In this document: positions 33,903 through 42,964 of the stretch, in pieces
How positions within the stretch are numbered: position 1 is the stretch's first letter
Layout: each line of letters starts with the position of its first letter
Origin: an uncultured Campylobacter sp.
Lineage (GTDB): Bacteria; Campylobacterota; Campylobacteria; Campylobacterales; Campylobacteraceae
Assembly: GCF_905373215.1 (NCBI RefSeq)
Contig: NZ_CAJPRT010000001.1
Coordinates: forward strand, 186,001 to 250,000
Direction: 5' to 3'
DNA: 64,000 nucleotides
Notes under the pieces: generated by a model
What the model was told of the DNA's origin: nothing
Seen by the model: only the letters and a program-made list of their open reading frames with translations
Database searches by the model: none
Program-made: the position numbers and the translations under genes

Positions 33903-36404
33903 ATGAAAAAGGGTAAAATTTTACTTTCTTTTGCGCTACTTTGCTCGCCGTTTTGGCTTACTGCGGCGCAAAATAGCGGCGCTTCTCAAAACTCGTCCGC
34001 CGCAAGCTCTGCCTCTAAAATTTCGTCGTCGCAAAGCTCGCGTGCAGCCGCCGCATCGCAGAGTTCCATGCTGCCTGCTTCAAATTTAGCCTCTAATAGT
34101 GCGGTGACGCAAAGCTCTGCGCAAAAGCCTGAAAGCCCTACCACTGCAAATTCCGCGCCGCAGGGCAACGCCGTCGTAAGTTCCGCTACTAAAGGCATTG
34201 CACAAAATTCCGCGCCGCAAAGCGGTAGCACGGTAAATTCTACTCAGCAGAGCTCAGATAGCGATAACCTTGGCACCATAGACGTTATTGGCAAAGCCGA
34301 TCTGTCCACTACCGAGGGCACGGGCTCTTATACGACGGGCAATATGAGCACCGCGACGGGGCTAAATTTAAGCATAAGAGAGACGCCGCAGTCCATAAGC
34401 GTCATCTCCAATCAGCTTTTAAAAGATCTGAACTTACACAACGCCGAAGAGGCTCTTTCAAAATACGCCACAGGCATTTCGCTAAATAATGACGCAGGCG
34501 GCAATCGCATCGTCTCCCGCGGCTTTTATGTCGATAATATCCAAGAAGACGGCATCGCAAGCTCGGTTTCTAGCTCCGTGTTCGGGCCTCTTGGCTCATC
34601 GAAGGAGTTTACCGATTTAGAATTCTACGATCGCGTCGAGGTTCTGCGCGGCGTAGCGGGCCTTACGCAAAGCAACGGCGAGCCCGGCGGCACGATAAAT
34701 TTAATCCGAAAGCGCCCGAGCGATCAGTTCGGCTTTAACGCAAGTCTAAGCGGCGGTAGCTGGGATAATTATCGTGGTATGATCGACGTAACGGACGCGG
34801 TAAATCAAAGCGGTACGGCACGCGCGCGGTTGATCGGAATTTTAAGTAAAACGGGCTCGTTTAAGGACTATCCGCGCAACGGCTATCGCGAAGGCGTCGG
34901 CGTTTCGACGGAATTTGACGTGGCCGATAAGACCCTTCTTAGCGCGGGATTTTTGTGGCAAAAAACCGTCGGCGTATATGATATTTACGGCGTGCCCGTC
35001 TTGGATAATCAAAAAAATTTATTAAATTTACCGCGCAGAAGCTACTTCGGCTCGGACTGGGATGAGAGCGAATATAAAAAATTTAACGTCTACAGCGAGC
35101 TCTCGCACGAATTTAGCGATGATCTGAAAGCCTATGCGAGGCTCAATTATACCGATAGCGACAGCATGTTAAAATTCGGAGCGCTCGGCGGGACAGATCC
35201 TTACAACGGCACTACGTCGCATACGGTGCGATATAGAATTTACGATAACGACTCCAAAGAGATCGGGTTTCAAACGGGGCTAGACGGCAAATTCGAAGCA
35301 TTCGGACAGAAGCACGACTTTTTCTTAAACGGCTCGCTTAGCAACGAAAAGCTTAATTGGCGCGAGACTAGGACGAGAGATTCGTCTCTGGCGTCGCTGG
35401 GGATGAATATTTATAACTGGGACCGCTCAAGGATTGCCCAGCCCGATTGGAGCAGTGCCGCTACGTTTAAAGACCGAAGCTCCACTACTATAAAGCAGCG
35501 CGCGATCTCGCTCGGGACTAGATTAAACTTAACCGACGATTTTCACTTTTTGCTCGGCGGGCGCTTTTCGAAGGTAACTTACAGCAGGTATTATTATAAT
35601 ATTTTGCGCGGTACGGCTTCGCATAGCGCAAGCCCGAGCAAATCGGATTTCACGCCGTATGCGGGGGTAGTCTGGGACTTTGCGGATAATTTTTCGTGGT
35701 ACGCAAGCTATGCTGAAATCTTTAAGCCGCAAGCCGCGCGCGATAAAGACGGTAAAATTTTAGATCCCGTCGTCGGTTATAATTTAGAAACCGGCGTGAA
35801 GGGAGAATTTTTTGATGGCGCGCTTAATACGAATGTCGCGCTATTTCAGATCATTCAGAAAAATAGGGCGATGAGCGATCCTCTTAATACGAACTACTCC
35901 ATCGCCGAGGGCAAGGTGCGAAGCCGCGGCGTGGATGCCGAGCTGCAGGGCTCGCTTACTGAGAATTGGAAATTATTCGCAGGATATACTTTCAACCGCA
36001 GCGTCTATTTAAAGACGGAAAGAGCTTCCGCAGCGGTCGATTATAGCAAGGGCGCAAACGCCAAACGCTACATTCCGAAGCATCTGTTTAAGCTCTATAC
36101 GAACTATGAAATTCCGCTCGGCGAAAATCGTAAGATCGCCCTGGGTACGGGCGTACGTTATCAGAGCAAAACCGCTTCGATATATCGCGAAAACGTTGTG
36201 TACTACGCCGCGCCGCAGAAGGCTTACACGCTGTGGGACGCAAATGTCGGCTATCATTTTGACAAGCACTTTAGCGTAAATTTTGCGGTCAAAAACATCA
36301 CGGATAAGAAGTATTTTCAAAATACGCAAAATCGCGTCGCGGGGATGAATAATTACTACGGCGAGCCACGGAATTTTATGCTGACGCTTAATTATACGTA
36401 TTGA
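33903..36404 (+). CDS. TonB-dependent siderophore receptor with long Ser/Ala/Gln-rich linker
   Basis: An 833-residue outer-membrane receptor. After a signal peptide (about 1-22) comes a low-complexity Ser/Ala/Gln/Asn stretch at about 24-121, then a TonB-box-like LGTIDVIG (123-130), a plug with ETPQSISVISNQLL, VSRGFYVDNIQEDGI and DRVEVLRGVAGLTQSNGEPGGTINLIRKRP, and a barrel ending in the aromatic terminal NFMLTLNYTY. The plug wording is that of the hydroxamate/mixed siderophore receptors (FhuE, FpvA, FoxA). The linker is not a FecA-type signalling domain. AAAAGGATTTTT precedes the ATG. Downstream, after a 400-base gap, is an SbmA/YddA-type ABC transporter in the same direction. Ligand unknown. 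Confidence 0.9.
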   Translation: MKKGKILLSFALLCSPFWLTAAQNSGASQNSSAASSASKISSSQSSRAAAASQSSMLPASNLASNSAVTQSSAQKPESPTTANSAPQGNAVVSSATKGIAQNSAPQSGSTVNSTQQSSDSDNLGTIDVIGKADLSTTEGTGSYTTGNMSTATGLNLSIRETPQSISVISNQLLKDLNLHNAEEALSKYATGISLNNDAGGNRIVSRGFYVDNIQEDGIASSVSSSVFGPLGSSKEFTDLEFYDRVEVLRGVAGLTQSNGEPGGTINLIRKRPSDQFGFNASLSGGSWDNYRGMIDVTDAVNQSGTARARLIGILSKTGSFKDYPRNGYREGVGVSTEFDVADKTLLSAGFLWQKTVGVYDIYGVPVLDNQKNLLNLPRRSYFGSDWDESEYKKFNVYSELSHEFSDDLKAYARLNYTDSDSMLKFGALGGTDPYNGTTSHTVRYRIYDNDSKEIGFQTGLDGKFEAFGQKHDFFLNGSLSNEKLNWRETRTRDSSLASLGMNIYNWDRSRIAQPDWSSAATFKDRSSTTIKQRAISLGTRLNLTDDFHFLLGGRFSKVTYSRYYYNILRGTASHSASPSKSDFTPYAGVVWDFADNFSWYASYAEIFKPQAARDKDGKILDPVVGYNLETGVKGEFFDGALNTNVALFQIIQKNRAMSDPLNTNYSIAEGKVRSRGVDAELQGSLTENWKLFAGYTFNRSVYLKTERASAAVDYSKGANAKRYIPKHLFKLYTNYEIPLGENRKIALGTGVRYQSKTASIYRENVVYYAAPQKAYTLWDANVGYHFDKHFSVNFAVKNITDKKYFQNTQNRVAGMNNYYGEPRNFMLTLNYTY

Positions 36405-36804
36405 GCGCGGATAAAATTTGCGCTTATGCGAACTTGGATAAACTCCTCGCACGCGGCCTTGGATAAACTCCGCGCTTTATAAGGGCGCGGATGAGGCGGG
36501 CGCAGAGGCGAGAGGCTAAGCTTTGTCGCAAGTAGCGCGTGGCGAGACGAGAAAAATTTGAACGAAGCCGCGGGATCAAAATTTAACTTGCGATTTGGTT
36601 GATTAGCGATTGATTAGTGCGGGCGATCGCAGGCGATGCGGGCAGGGGCGATAAATTTAATCTCGCGATTTAATCCCGCGAAATTCCAAGCGAATTAAAC
36701 GCGCAGACTTGCGAGCATAAATCCGCTCGCGAGTCTGCGGGATCAAATTTAATCCCGCGATCTCGCTGTAACCGGCGCTAAATTTTAAAATTTAAAGAGA
36801 AAAT
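36405..36804. other. Intergenic region with a strong hairpin
   Basis: About 400 bases between the siderophore receptor and the ABC transporter, rich in the phrase AATCCCGCGA, which recurs several times. It holds the 15-bp hairpin listed separately. No gene seen. Confidence 0.5.
36702..36739. repeat. 15-bp inverted repeat between receptor and ABC transporter
   Basis: CGCAGACTTGCGAGC (36702-36716) pairs with GCTCGCGAGTCTGCG (36725-36739) with one G-T pair and an 8-base loop. No T tract follows. The flanks repeat AATCCCGCGA in direct orientation. It could be a terminator-like barrier, an mRNA stability element or a protein site. Confidence 0.7.
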
Positions 36805-38694
36805 TTGAAAACACTAAAGCAATTTTTTGAAATTCTACGTCCGCACTGGTTCGGCAAGGGCGCGGCGAAGCTGTGGGCACTGCTGCTGCTCGCGCTTGGT
36901 TTTAGCCTCGCTATCATCAAGATTAGCGTGCTGATGAACGCGTGGGACAAGCGCTTTTACGACGCGCTAAGCGAGCTTAAAGGCGAGCTCATTCCCGCGC
37001 TCGTGGGCGAGTTTTTGCTCTACACGGCGCTCATCGTGCTTTTCATCGTCTGCGGTAGCTGGCTTCGCAAACTACTCGTAATCGTCTGGCGCGAGCGGCT
37101 AAGCGCGATGATGGAGCGCAAATGGCTACATAACGCAAACTTCTACCGCACGAGCCTTGATGGAAATTTTAGCGCCAGGGGCGGATCAAATTTAGAAAAA
37201 TCAAGCGACGCGAATTTAAACGAGCGCGCAGAGTGTTCCGCAGCCGAGGCAGACAGCGCGGCTTTACATAAAGACTCAAAGGGGCTTGAAATTTTACCGA
37301 GCGCGGCGAAGCAAAATACAGCAGAGCAAAGCGGCGCAAGCGAGAAAAAAATTTCATCTAAAACTCGCGCAGATCGTGAAATTTCAAAAACGATCGCAAA
37401 GCTAGACAACCCCGATCAGCGTATCGCCGAGGACAGCCTACTGCTCGTGCAAAAAAGCGTCGATCTCGTAAAATCGCTCGTCTATAATCTCGCCAAGCTC
37501 ATCGCCTTCGTCGCGATCTTGTGGCAGGTCTCGAAGGTGCTGAAATTTGAAATTTTCGGCATGCGCTTTGAGATCGAGGGCTTTTTGCTCTACGTCGCGC
37601 TCCTTTATACGCTGCTTTGCTCGCTGATTACGCATCTCATCGGACGCAGGCTTAGGGGGCTAAATTTTGCTAAGCAGCGCGCTGAAGCCGATTACCGCTC
37701 GGATCTGCTGCTCGTGCGCGAAAACGCAGAAGCCGTAGCCTTTATGCGCGGAGAGGATGCCGAGCGCGGCCGCTTCCGCGCGAGCTTCAGCAAGATCATG
37801 AGAAATTGGCGCAGCATTATGAATACGGAATTTCGCCTCGAATGCTTTTCGGCAAGCTACCTAAAAATCACGAATTTAATCCCGATCTTTGCCTGCTTGC
37901 CGCTGTATTTGTCGCGTGCGATGAGCTTCGGCGATATGATGCAGGCGCGCTCGGCGTTTTACAGCGTACAGGACGGATTTGCGTGGTTTATGGACTATTA
38001 TAAGCAGATCATGGAGTGGGCGGCGAGCGTGCAGAGGATCTATGAGTTCATCGCGCGCATGGATGGCGAGAGTGCAAATCTGCGTGCTTGCGTCAAACAA
38101 AGCGACGAAAATTCTGCACGTTGCGAGGGCTTGTCGGTCTTCACGCCTGCGGGCGAGCCGCTGATCGAGGATCTACGCTTCGAGCTTGCACCTGCGCAGT
38201 TTATAATACTACGAGGCAAGAGCGGCGCGGGCAAAAGCACGGCTCTGCGCTACGTCGCGGGTCTTTGGAGATACGGTCGCGGGGAGATTAGCCTGCCGCG
38301 CACGGGCGTGATGTTTATCCCACAAAAGCCCTATCTAGCGCCGCTTAGCCTAAAAGAGCTTATCGCTTATCCACAGCCGCCGTGCGCAGACGACGCGGAA
38401 TTTTTAGAAATTTTACGCAGCGTAGGGCTTGAGAAATTTGCTCGCATGCTAAACTCGCGCGCCGATTACGTTAAAATTTTAAGCGGCGGGGAGGCGCAGC
38501 GGCTTAGTTTCGCACGTATTCATTACCACAAACCGACCTTCGTTTTTGCCGATGAGATCACGTCCGCGCTTGATCTCGTCTCGGCGCGCGAGCTGCTACT
38601 GGGTCTGCGCGCGGATCTGCCTAGCCTCGGCATGCTAGCAATCGTGCATCAAGCGGGGCTTGAGGACATATTCGAGCGGACGATAGAGCTTTAA
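36805..38694 (+). CDS. SbmA/BacA-YddA family ABC transporter, fused membrane and ATPase domains
   Basis: A 629-residue inner-membrane ABC protein of the ABC_membrane_2 group (YddA/SbmA-BacA/ABCD type). Start TTG with AAAGAG nearby. Hydrophobic helices lie at about 24-43, 67-85, 225-242, 260-275 and 350-365; the group's LDNPDQRIAED signature is at 200-210. The ATPase has Walker A GKSGAGKST, GEAQRLSFARI (signature LSGGE) and Walker B TFVFADEITSALD. Between the FYR motif (113-115) and LDNPDQRI an insertion of about 80 Ser/Ala/Lys/Glu-rich residues (about 119-199) replaces a short loop. Family members carry peptides, antibiotics or fatty acyl compounds. Proximity to the siderophore receptor hints at, but does not prove, a role in iron-chelate transport. 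Confidence 0.85.
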   Translation: MKTLKQFFEILRPHWFGKGAAKLWALLLLALGFSLAIIKISVLMNAWDKRFYDALSELKGELIPALVGEFLLYTALIVLFIVCGSWLRKLLVIVWRERLSAMMERKWLHNANFYRTSLDGNFSARGGSNLEKSSDANLNERAECSAAEADSAALHKDSKGLEILPSAAKQNTAEQSGASEKKISSKTRADREISKTIAKLDNPDQRIAEDSLLLVQKSVDLVKSLVYNLAKLIAFVAILWQVSKVLKFEIFGMRFEIEGFLLYVALLYTLLCSLITHLIGRRLRGLNFAKQRAEADYRSDLLLVRENAEAVAFMRGEDAERGRFRASFSKIMRNWRSIMNTEFRLECFSASYLKITNLIPIFACLPLYLSRAMSFGDMMQARSAFYSVQDGFAWFMDYYKQIMEWAASVQRIYEFIARMDGESANLRACVKQSDENSARCEGLSVFTPAGEPLIEDLRFELAPAQFIILRGKSGAGKSTALRYVAGLWRYGRGEISLPRTGVMFIPQKPYLAPLSLKELIAYPQPPCADDAEFLEILRSVGLEKFARMLNSRADYVKILSGGEAQRLSFARIHYHKPTFVFADEITSALDLVSARELLLGLRADLPSLGMLAIVHQAGLEDIFERTIEL

Positions 38695-39507
38695 ATTTTA
38701 TCGTTTAAATTTCTCGCCGCAGGAATTTCGCCTTTAAATTCATATCTTTTTAAATCCAGATTTATTAAAATTACTCATTTATATTAAGCGGCGATAAAAT
38801 TTAGCCTAGACGCTAAGTGCTCGCATACATGGGCATCAGCACCCACGCGGCTAGGCACTTGCACGCAGTCGGTGGCATAGCGCCGCCATAGGTAAGTATT
38901 TGCGGCGCAACGAGTAGCTCGGAAGTCGGTCGGCAGTGCGCGATCGCGGTTCTGTACGGAAATTTAAGCTGATAAAATTTAAACGCGAGATAGTCTGCTC
39001 AATACGGGGCGTCGCGATAAAATTTTAAGCTACGCGGCGATCTGTAACGTAGCAGTGCGCCAAATGAGAAGGCTACGTCAGCGGCGCAGATGGCACGCCG
39101 TAGTCGAGAAGCGGAACGACAATACGTACCTACTCGGCGCCGTATGACATAACCTTCGCTTGGGCAAATCATCATCGTAACGGCGCTACGATCGAAGCGA
39201 ACAACGCTGCCGCGACGACGGATCGGCAGCACAAAGCGGCGCGGCGTGATTACGGCGACGACAGCATAAAATGCCGCAATATGGCAACCGCGATTGACAG
39301 GATGCGTATGTAGGGAAAGCGCAGTGCAAGTAGCGCAAACGCGCGATACGATGATGGCGACGGAGCGTATAAGTGAAGCAGCAGTGCGGGCGGCGCAATA
39401 ACGCCGAGGCAATACGATAGCGGCGACCGACGAGACGTAGCGCCGCCGTAGCGTTCGCGGGCGCTACGCCTAAGCCGCCAAATTTTAAAACTAAGCAAGG
39501 AGATTTG
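38695..39507. other. Long intergenic region of unusual, GC-richer composition
   Basis: About 810 bases. The first 110 are ordinary AT-rich spacer; from about 38800 to 39480 the sequence is rich in GCG, CGA and GCA words and almost lacks the AAATTTT words found in other gaps. Only short shadow-like frames (for example 38999-39412 minus) are open, and their translations are Arg/Cys/Ala-rich with no recognisable family. No RNA gene identified. Confidence 0.5.
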
Positions 39508-39996
39508 ATGCTTAAGGCGGGGATTGTTTATAAATTTGCGCTCATCGTGCTGCTAGCTTGCGCGCTTTGCATTTTGGGCTTTTCGGGCGCTTGCTTTGCG
39601 CGCGGCGAATACGACGAGGCGTGGATAAGTCTGCATAAGATCGCGGGATTGGGTCTGCTTTGCGTCGCGATTTTGCATCTAATCATGAGGCGAAAGAAGC
39701 TCGTAAAGCTCTGGGGCGAGTTTTTGGACGTGATCTTAAAGCGCAAAAATCCCGGCTTTTGTAATATGGATCGCATAATCGGCGCGATCGAGCGCTATAA
39801 TATCAGAGAAATCGCTGGTAAAATGGGCTTTGAGTCGGACGAGCTCGCTGAGATTTTGAAATCAAACGGCATCAAGCTTGTAAGCGCAGATCAAGGTCTG
39901 CGCGAGCTTGCGAAGTTTAACGACGAAAAAATTTTCTTCATCTTGGTGCTTTTGATCGAGGCAAAATTCGGCAAAGCGGGCGGATGTAAGGTCTAA
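39508..39996 (+). CDS. Two-helix membrane protein of unknown function
   Basis: A 162-residue protein with membrane helices at about 8-30 and 42-60 (with SLHKIAGLGLLCVAILHLIMRRKK, histidines on one helix face), followed by a cytoplasmic, helical region. The two-helix part with spaced histidines resembles DUF4405-like cytochrome b fragments and may bind heme. The ATG at 39508 follows AAGGAG by five bases; a TTG one codon earlier is less likely. It converges on prfA. Family not firmly recognised. Confidence 0.65.
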   Translation: MLKAGIVYKFALIVLLACALCILGFSGACFARGEYDEAWISLHKIAGLGLLCVAILHLIMRRKKLVKLWGEFLDVILKRKNPGFCNMDRIIGAIERYNIREIAGKMGFESDELAEILKSNGIKLVSADQGLRELAKFNDEKIFFILVLLIEAKFGKAGGCKV

Positions 39997-40008
39997 ATTT
40001 TAAAAGGC

Positions 40009-41076
40009 TCAATAGCCCGCGTTTGCGATCGCCTCGGCTTGAGAGTGCGCTATGAGCGGATCGATGATCTCGTCGAACAAACCGCCCGCCATGATCGCGT
40101 CTAGGCGGTAAAGCGTTAAATTTATGCGGTGGTCGCTGATGCGGTTTTGCGGATAGTTGTAGGTACGAATTCGCCCCGAGCGGTCGCCGGTGCCCACCTG
40201 ATCCTTGCGATCTTTGCGCTCTTTTTCTAAGCGCTCCTGCTCCTGCATATCGTAAAGGCGCGCCTTCAGCACCTTCATCGCCGCCTCTTTGTTTTTGTGC
40301 TGATCCTTGCCGTCTTGGTTGGTGACGACTAAACCGGTCGGGATGTGAGTGATGCGAACGGCGCTATCGGTGGTATTTACGGACTGCCCGCCGTGGCCAG
40401 AGCTACGCATAACGTCGATGCGAAGGTCGTTTGGATTGATCTGTATCTCGCTATCCTCGATCTCCGGCATGACGGCGACGGTGATTGCGGAGGTATGCAC
40501 CCTGCCCTGACTCTCCGTTTCTGGGACGCGCTGCACGCGGTGGGTGCCGCCTTCAAATTTCAGCCGCGAATACGCTCCGGCGCCCTTTACGAGCAAGATT
40601 GCTTCTTTATAACCGCCGACGCTGCCTTCGCTAGTGCTTACGATCTCGCATTTATATCCGCGAAGATCGGCGTAGCGTAGATACGCGCCGAGTAGGTCGC
40701 CCGCAAACAGCGCCGCTTCGTCGCCGCCTGTACCGGCGCGGATCTCTAAAAAGATATTCTTATCGTCGTTGGGATCTTTCGGAAGCAGTAAAATTTTGAT
40801 TTTTTCTTCGAGCTGCGGTTTTTCGCTCTCTAAGTTTTTAAGCTCCTCTTTGGCTAGTTCGCCGAGATCGGCATCGCTTAGCAGGGCTTTGTTTTCTTCG
40901 ATCTGATTTAAAATTTTAAGATACTCGCTAGCCGCCTCTTTGATCGGCTCGATACTGCGCTGCTCCTTAGATAGCGCTGTCATATTAGCGATATCTGCGG
41001 TGACTGCGGGATCGCTAAGCATGCGCGAAAGCTCGTCGTAGCGATCCAAAAAAGGCTTTAGTTTATCGGCTAGCAT
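40009..41076 (-). CDS. prfA: Peptide chain release factor 1
   Basis: A 355-residue class I release factor that recognises UAA and UAG on the ribosome and triggers peptide release. The codon-recognition tripeptide P-x-T is PET at 185-187 (after HRVQRVPE) and the catalytic GGQ is at 229-231 in SSGHGGQSVNTTDSAVR; the PxT form and length distinguish it from RF2. It lies 24 bases downstream of rpsT and is probably co-transcribed with it. RF1 is the factor that would stop translation at the amber codon in the SemiSWEET gene of this window. No strong ribosome site is seen before the ATG. Confidence 0.97.
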   Translation of the reverse strand: MLADKLKPFLDRYDELSRMLSDPAVTADIANMTALSKEQRSIEPIKEAASEYLKILNQIEENKALLSDADLGELAKEELKNLESEKPQLEEKIKILLLPKDPNDDKNIFLEIRAGTGGDEAALFAGDLLGAYLRYADLRGYKCEIVSTSEGSVGGYKEAILLVKGAGAYSRLKFEGGTHRVQRVPETESQGRVHTSAITVAVMPEIEDSEIQINPNDLRIDVMRSSGHGGQSVNTTDSAVRITHIPTGLVVTNQDGKDQHKNKEAAMKVLKARLYDMQEQERLEKERKDRKDQVGTGDRSGRIRTYNYPQNRISDHRINLTLYRLDAIMAGGLFDEIIDPLIAHSQAEAIANAGY

Positions 41077-41100
41077 TTAAATTTTATGCGTAAGGGGCGC

Positions 41101-41373
41101 TTACGCGGCGGTTTTTAAAGAATTTACAAGTTTGGCTAGGCGGCTTACTTTTCTGCTCGCGGTCTGTTTTTTCAAAAAGCCCCTGCTTACGAAGCTGTGA
41201 AAGCTTTCATTAGCCGTTTTTAGAGCCTGAGTTGCTGCGTCTAGATCCTTGCTCTCGACCGCCTCTCTTACGGCTTTTGTGATATTTTTTACTCTGGTGC
41301 GATAAAATCTATTTCGCTCCGTTCTTTTTATGGTTTGTCTCGCGCGTTTTTCGGCGGATTTGTGATTTGCCAT
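41101..41373 (-). CDS. rpsT: 30S ribosomal protein S20
   Basis: A 90-residue basic protein of the small ribosomal subunit that binds 16S rRNA. MANHKSAEKRARQTIKRTERNR is the standard N-terminus, followed by helices ending in GFLKKQTASRKVSRLAKLV. Length fits the family (86-90). AAAAGGAACG precedes the ATG, and a TATAAT element lies upstream at 41406-41411. It is followed 24 bases later by prfA, a common arrangement in epsilonproteobacteria. Confidence 0.97.
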   Translation of the reverse strand: MANHKSAEKRARQTIKRTERNRFYRTRVKNITKAVREAVESKDLDAATQALKTANESFHSFVSRGFLKKQTASRKVSRLAKLVNSLKTAA

Positions 41374-41405
41374 AACGTTCCTTTTCGGTTAAATTTGAAC
41401 CTGCG

Positions 41406-41411
41406 ATTATA
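41406..41411 (-). promoter_or_regulatory. Probable -10 element of rpsT-prfA
   Basis: On the minus strand TATAAT (complement of ATTATA) lies 33 bases before the rpsT ATG, preceded by a run of A and T. Confidence 0.65.
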
Positions 41412-41525
41412 CGTAAAAAATATTTAATCGACGCTTAATTTAAGTAAAATTTAAATATAGTTTAAATTTATTAAGATTAAACTTTTTCTGGTAAAATTTC
41501 ATGATTTTTATACAAGGATTTGATA

Positions 41526-42866
41526 ATGAAACTTTTCGGGACGGACGGCGTACGAGGCAAAGCGGGAGAATTTTTGACCGCCGAGCTTGCGATGCGCGTA
41601 GCGATGGCAGCGGGAATTTATTTTAGGAAAAATTCCGTTACGAATATGATTTTAGTCGGCAAAGATACCCGCAGAAGCGGCTATATGATAGAAACAGCGA
41701 TCGTTGCGGGTCTTACCTCGGTGGGCTACAACGTCCGCCAGATCGGACCGATGCCTACTCCTGCGATCGCATTTCTCACCGAGGACATGCGCTGCGACGC
41801 GGGCATCATGATAAGCGCGAGCCACAATCCATACTATGACAACGGCATTAAATTTTTCAACAGCGAGGGCTTCAAACTCGACGAAAAAGAGGAAGCGCAG
41901 ATCGAAAAAATTTATTTCAGCGACGAACTCATCGCCGAGGCGCGTACAAAAATGATGCAAATAGGCGCTGCAAAGCGCGTAGACGACGTCATCGGCAGAT
42001 ACATCGTGCATATTAAAAATTCCTTCCCGAAGCAAAAGACGCTACACGGGCTTCGCGTGGTGCTTGATTGCGCAAACGGAGCAAGCTACAGGGTCGCGCC
42101 TACCGTATTTAATGAACTGGGAGCCGAAACTATCGTCATCGGCGACGAGCCTAACGGCAAAAATATAAATGATGCTTGCGGCGCACTAAGCCCGCAAAAT
42201 TTAGCCTCGGAGGTCAAAAGATTACGCGCCGATGTCGGCTTTGCCTTCGACGGGGATGCCGATAGGCTCGTAGTCGTGGACGAAAACGGCGAGATCATCC
42301 ACGGCGACGCGCTGCTTGGAATTTTAGCAGTCTATTTGAAAGGAAAAAATCGCTTAGCAGGCAATAAAATGGTAGCCACAGTGATGAGTAATTCTGCGCT
42401 GGAGGATTTTTTAGCTAAACACGACATCGCGCTTCATCGCTGCAATGTAGGCGATAAATTTGTACTTGAGACGATGCACGAACTAGGCGCAAATTTTGGC
42501 GGCGAGCAGAGCGGGCACGTGATCTTCGGCGATTACGCCAAAACGGGCGACGGCATCGCAAGCGCGCTGCAATTCGCCGCCTGCATGCTGGATATGAAAA
42601 AGAAGGCAAGCGAATTTTCGGGGATGATTAAGCCGTATCCTCAAATTTTACGAAATTTAAAGATCGCGGATAAAAAGCCGCTTGAGAAATTAAAAGGGCT
42701 AAAGGAGCTTGAAGCAAGCCTCAAAGCCGACAAAATCCGCTCGCTCTTTCGCTACTCCGGCACCGAAAACGTTATCCGCCTCTTAATCGAGGGCAAAAAC
42801 GAAAAACTGCTGCAAAAGCGAATGGACGAGGTCGAGAAATTTTTTACCAAAGCCCTAAATGAATAG
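41526..42866 (+). CDS. glmM: Phosphoglucosamine mutase
   Basis: A 446-residue cytoplasmic enzyme that converts glucosamine-6-phosphate to glucosamine-1-phosphate for cell-wall and lipopolysaccharide precursors. The N-terminus MKLFGTDGVRG is diagnostic. The phosphoserine loop ISASHNP has the catalytic S99, the metal loop FDGDADR lies near 238, and the phosphate-binding RYSGTENVIRLL is near the end. The ATG at 41526 follows CAAGGA; TTG and ATA codons just upstream are not better starts. A TAAAAT at 41492-41497 may be its -10. Divergent from rpsT; followed by lspA about 100 bases later, as in C. jejuni. Confidence 0.97.
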   Translation: MKLFGTDGVRGKAGEFLTAELAMRVAMAAGIYFRKNSVTNMILVGKDTRRSGYMIETAIVAGLTSVGYNVRQIGPMPTPAIAFLTEDMRCDAGIMISASHNPYYDNGIKFFNSEGFKLDEKEEAQIEKIYFSDELIAEARTKMMQIGAAKRVDDVIGRYIVHIKNSFPKQKTLHGLRVVLDCANGASYRVAPTVFNELGAETIVIGDEPNGKNINDACGALSPQNLASEVKRLRADVGFAFDGDADRLVVVDENGEIIHGDALLGILAVYLKGKNRLAGNKMVATVMSNSALEDFLAKHDIALHRCNVGDKFVLETMHELGANFGGEQSGHVIFGDYAKTGDGIASALQFAACMLDMKKKASEFSGMIKPYPQILRNLKIADKKPLEKLKGLKELEASLKADKIRSLFRYSGTENVIRLLIEGKNEKLLQKRMDEVEKFFTKALNE

Positions 42867-42964
42867 CGATTTTATAAAATTTTACAGCGCGGCAAGTTAC
42901 CCGCTCCACACGAAAAGCACAGGCAAAAAACGCAGGCTTTATATATTTAAATTTGGATTGCAAG

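Noticed and set aside
38999..39412. 137-codon minus-strand open frame in the unusual gap
   Set aside because: Arg/Cys/Ala-rich translation with no family resemblance; several overlapping frames of the same kind point to composition rather than coding.
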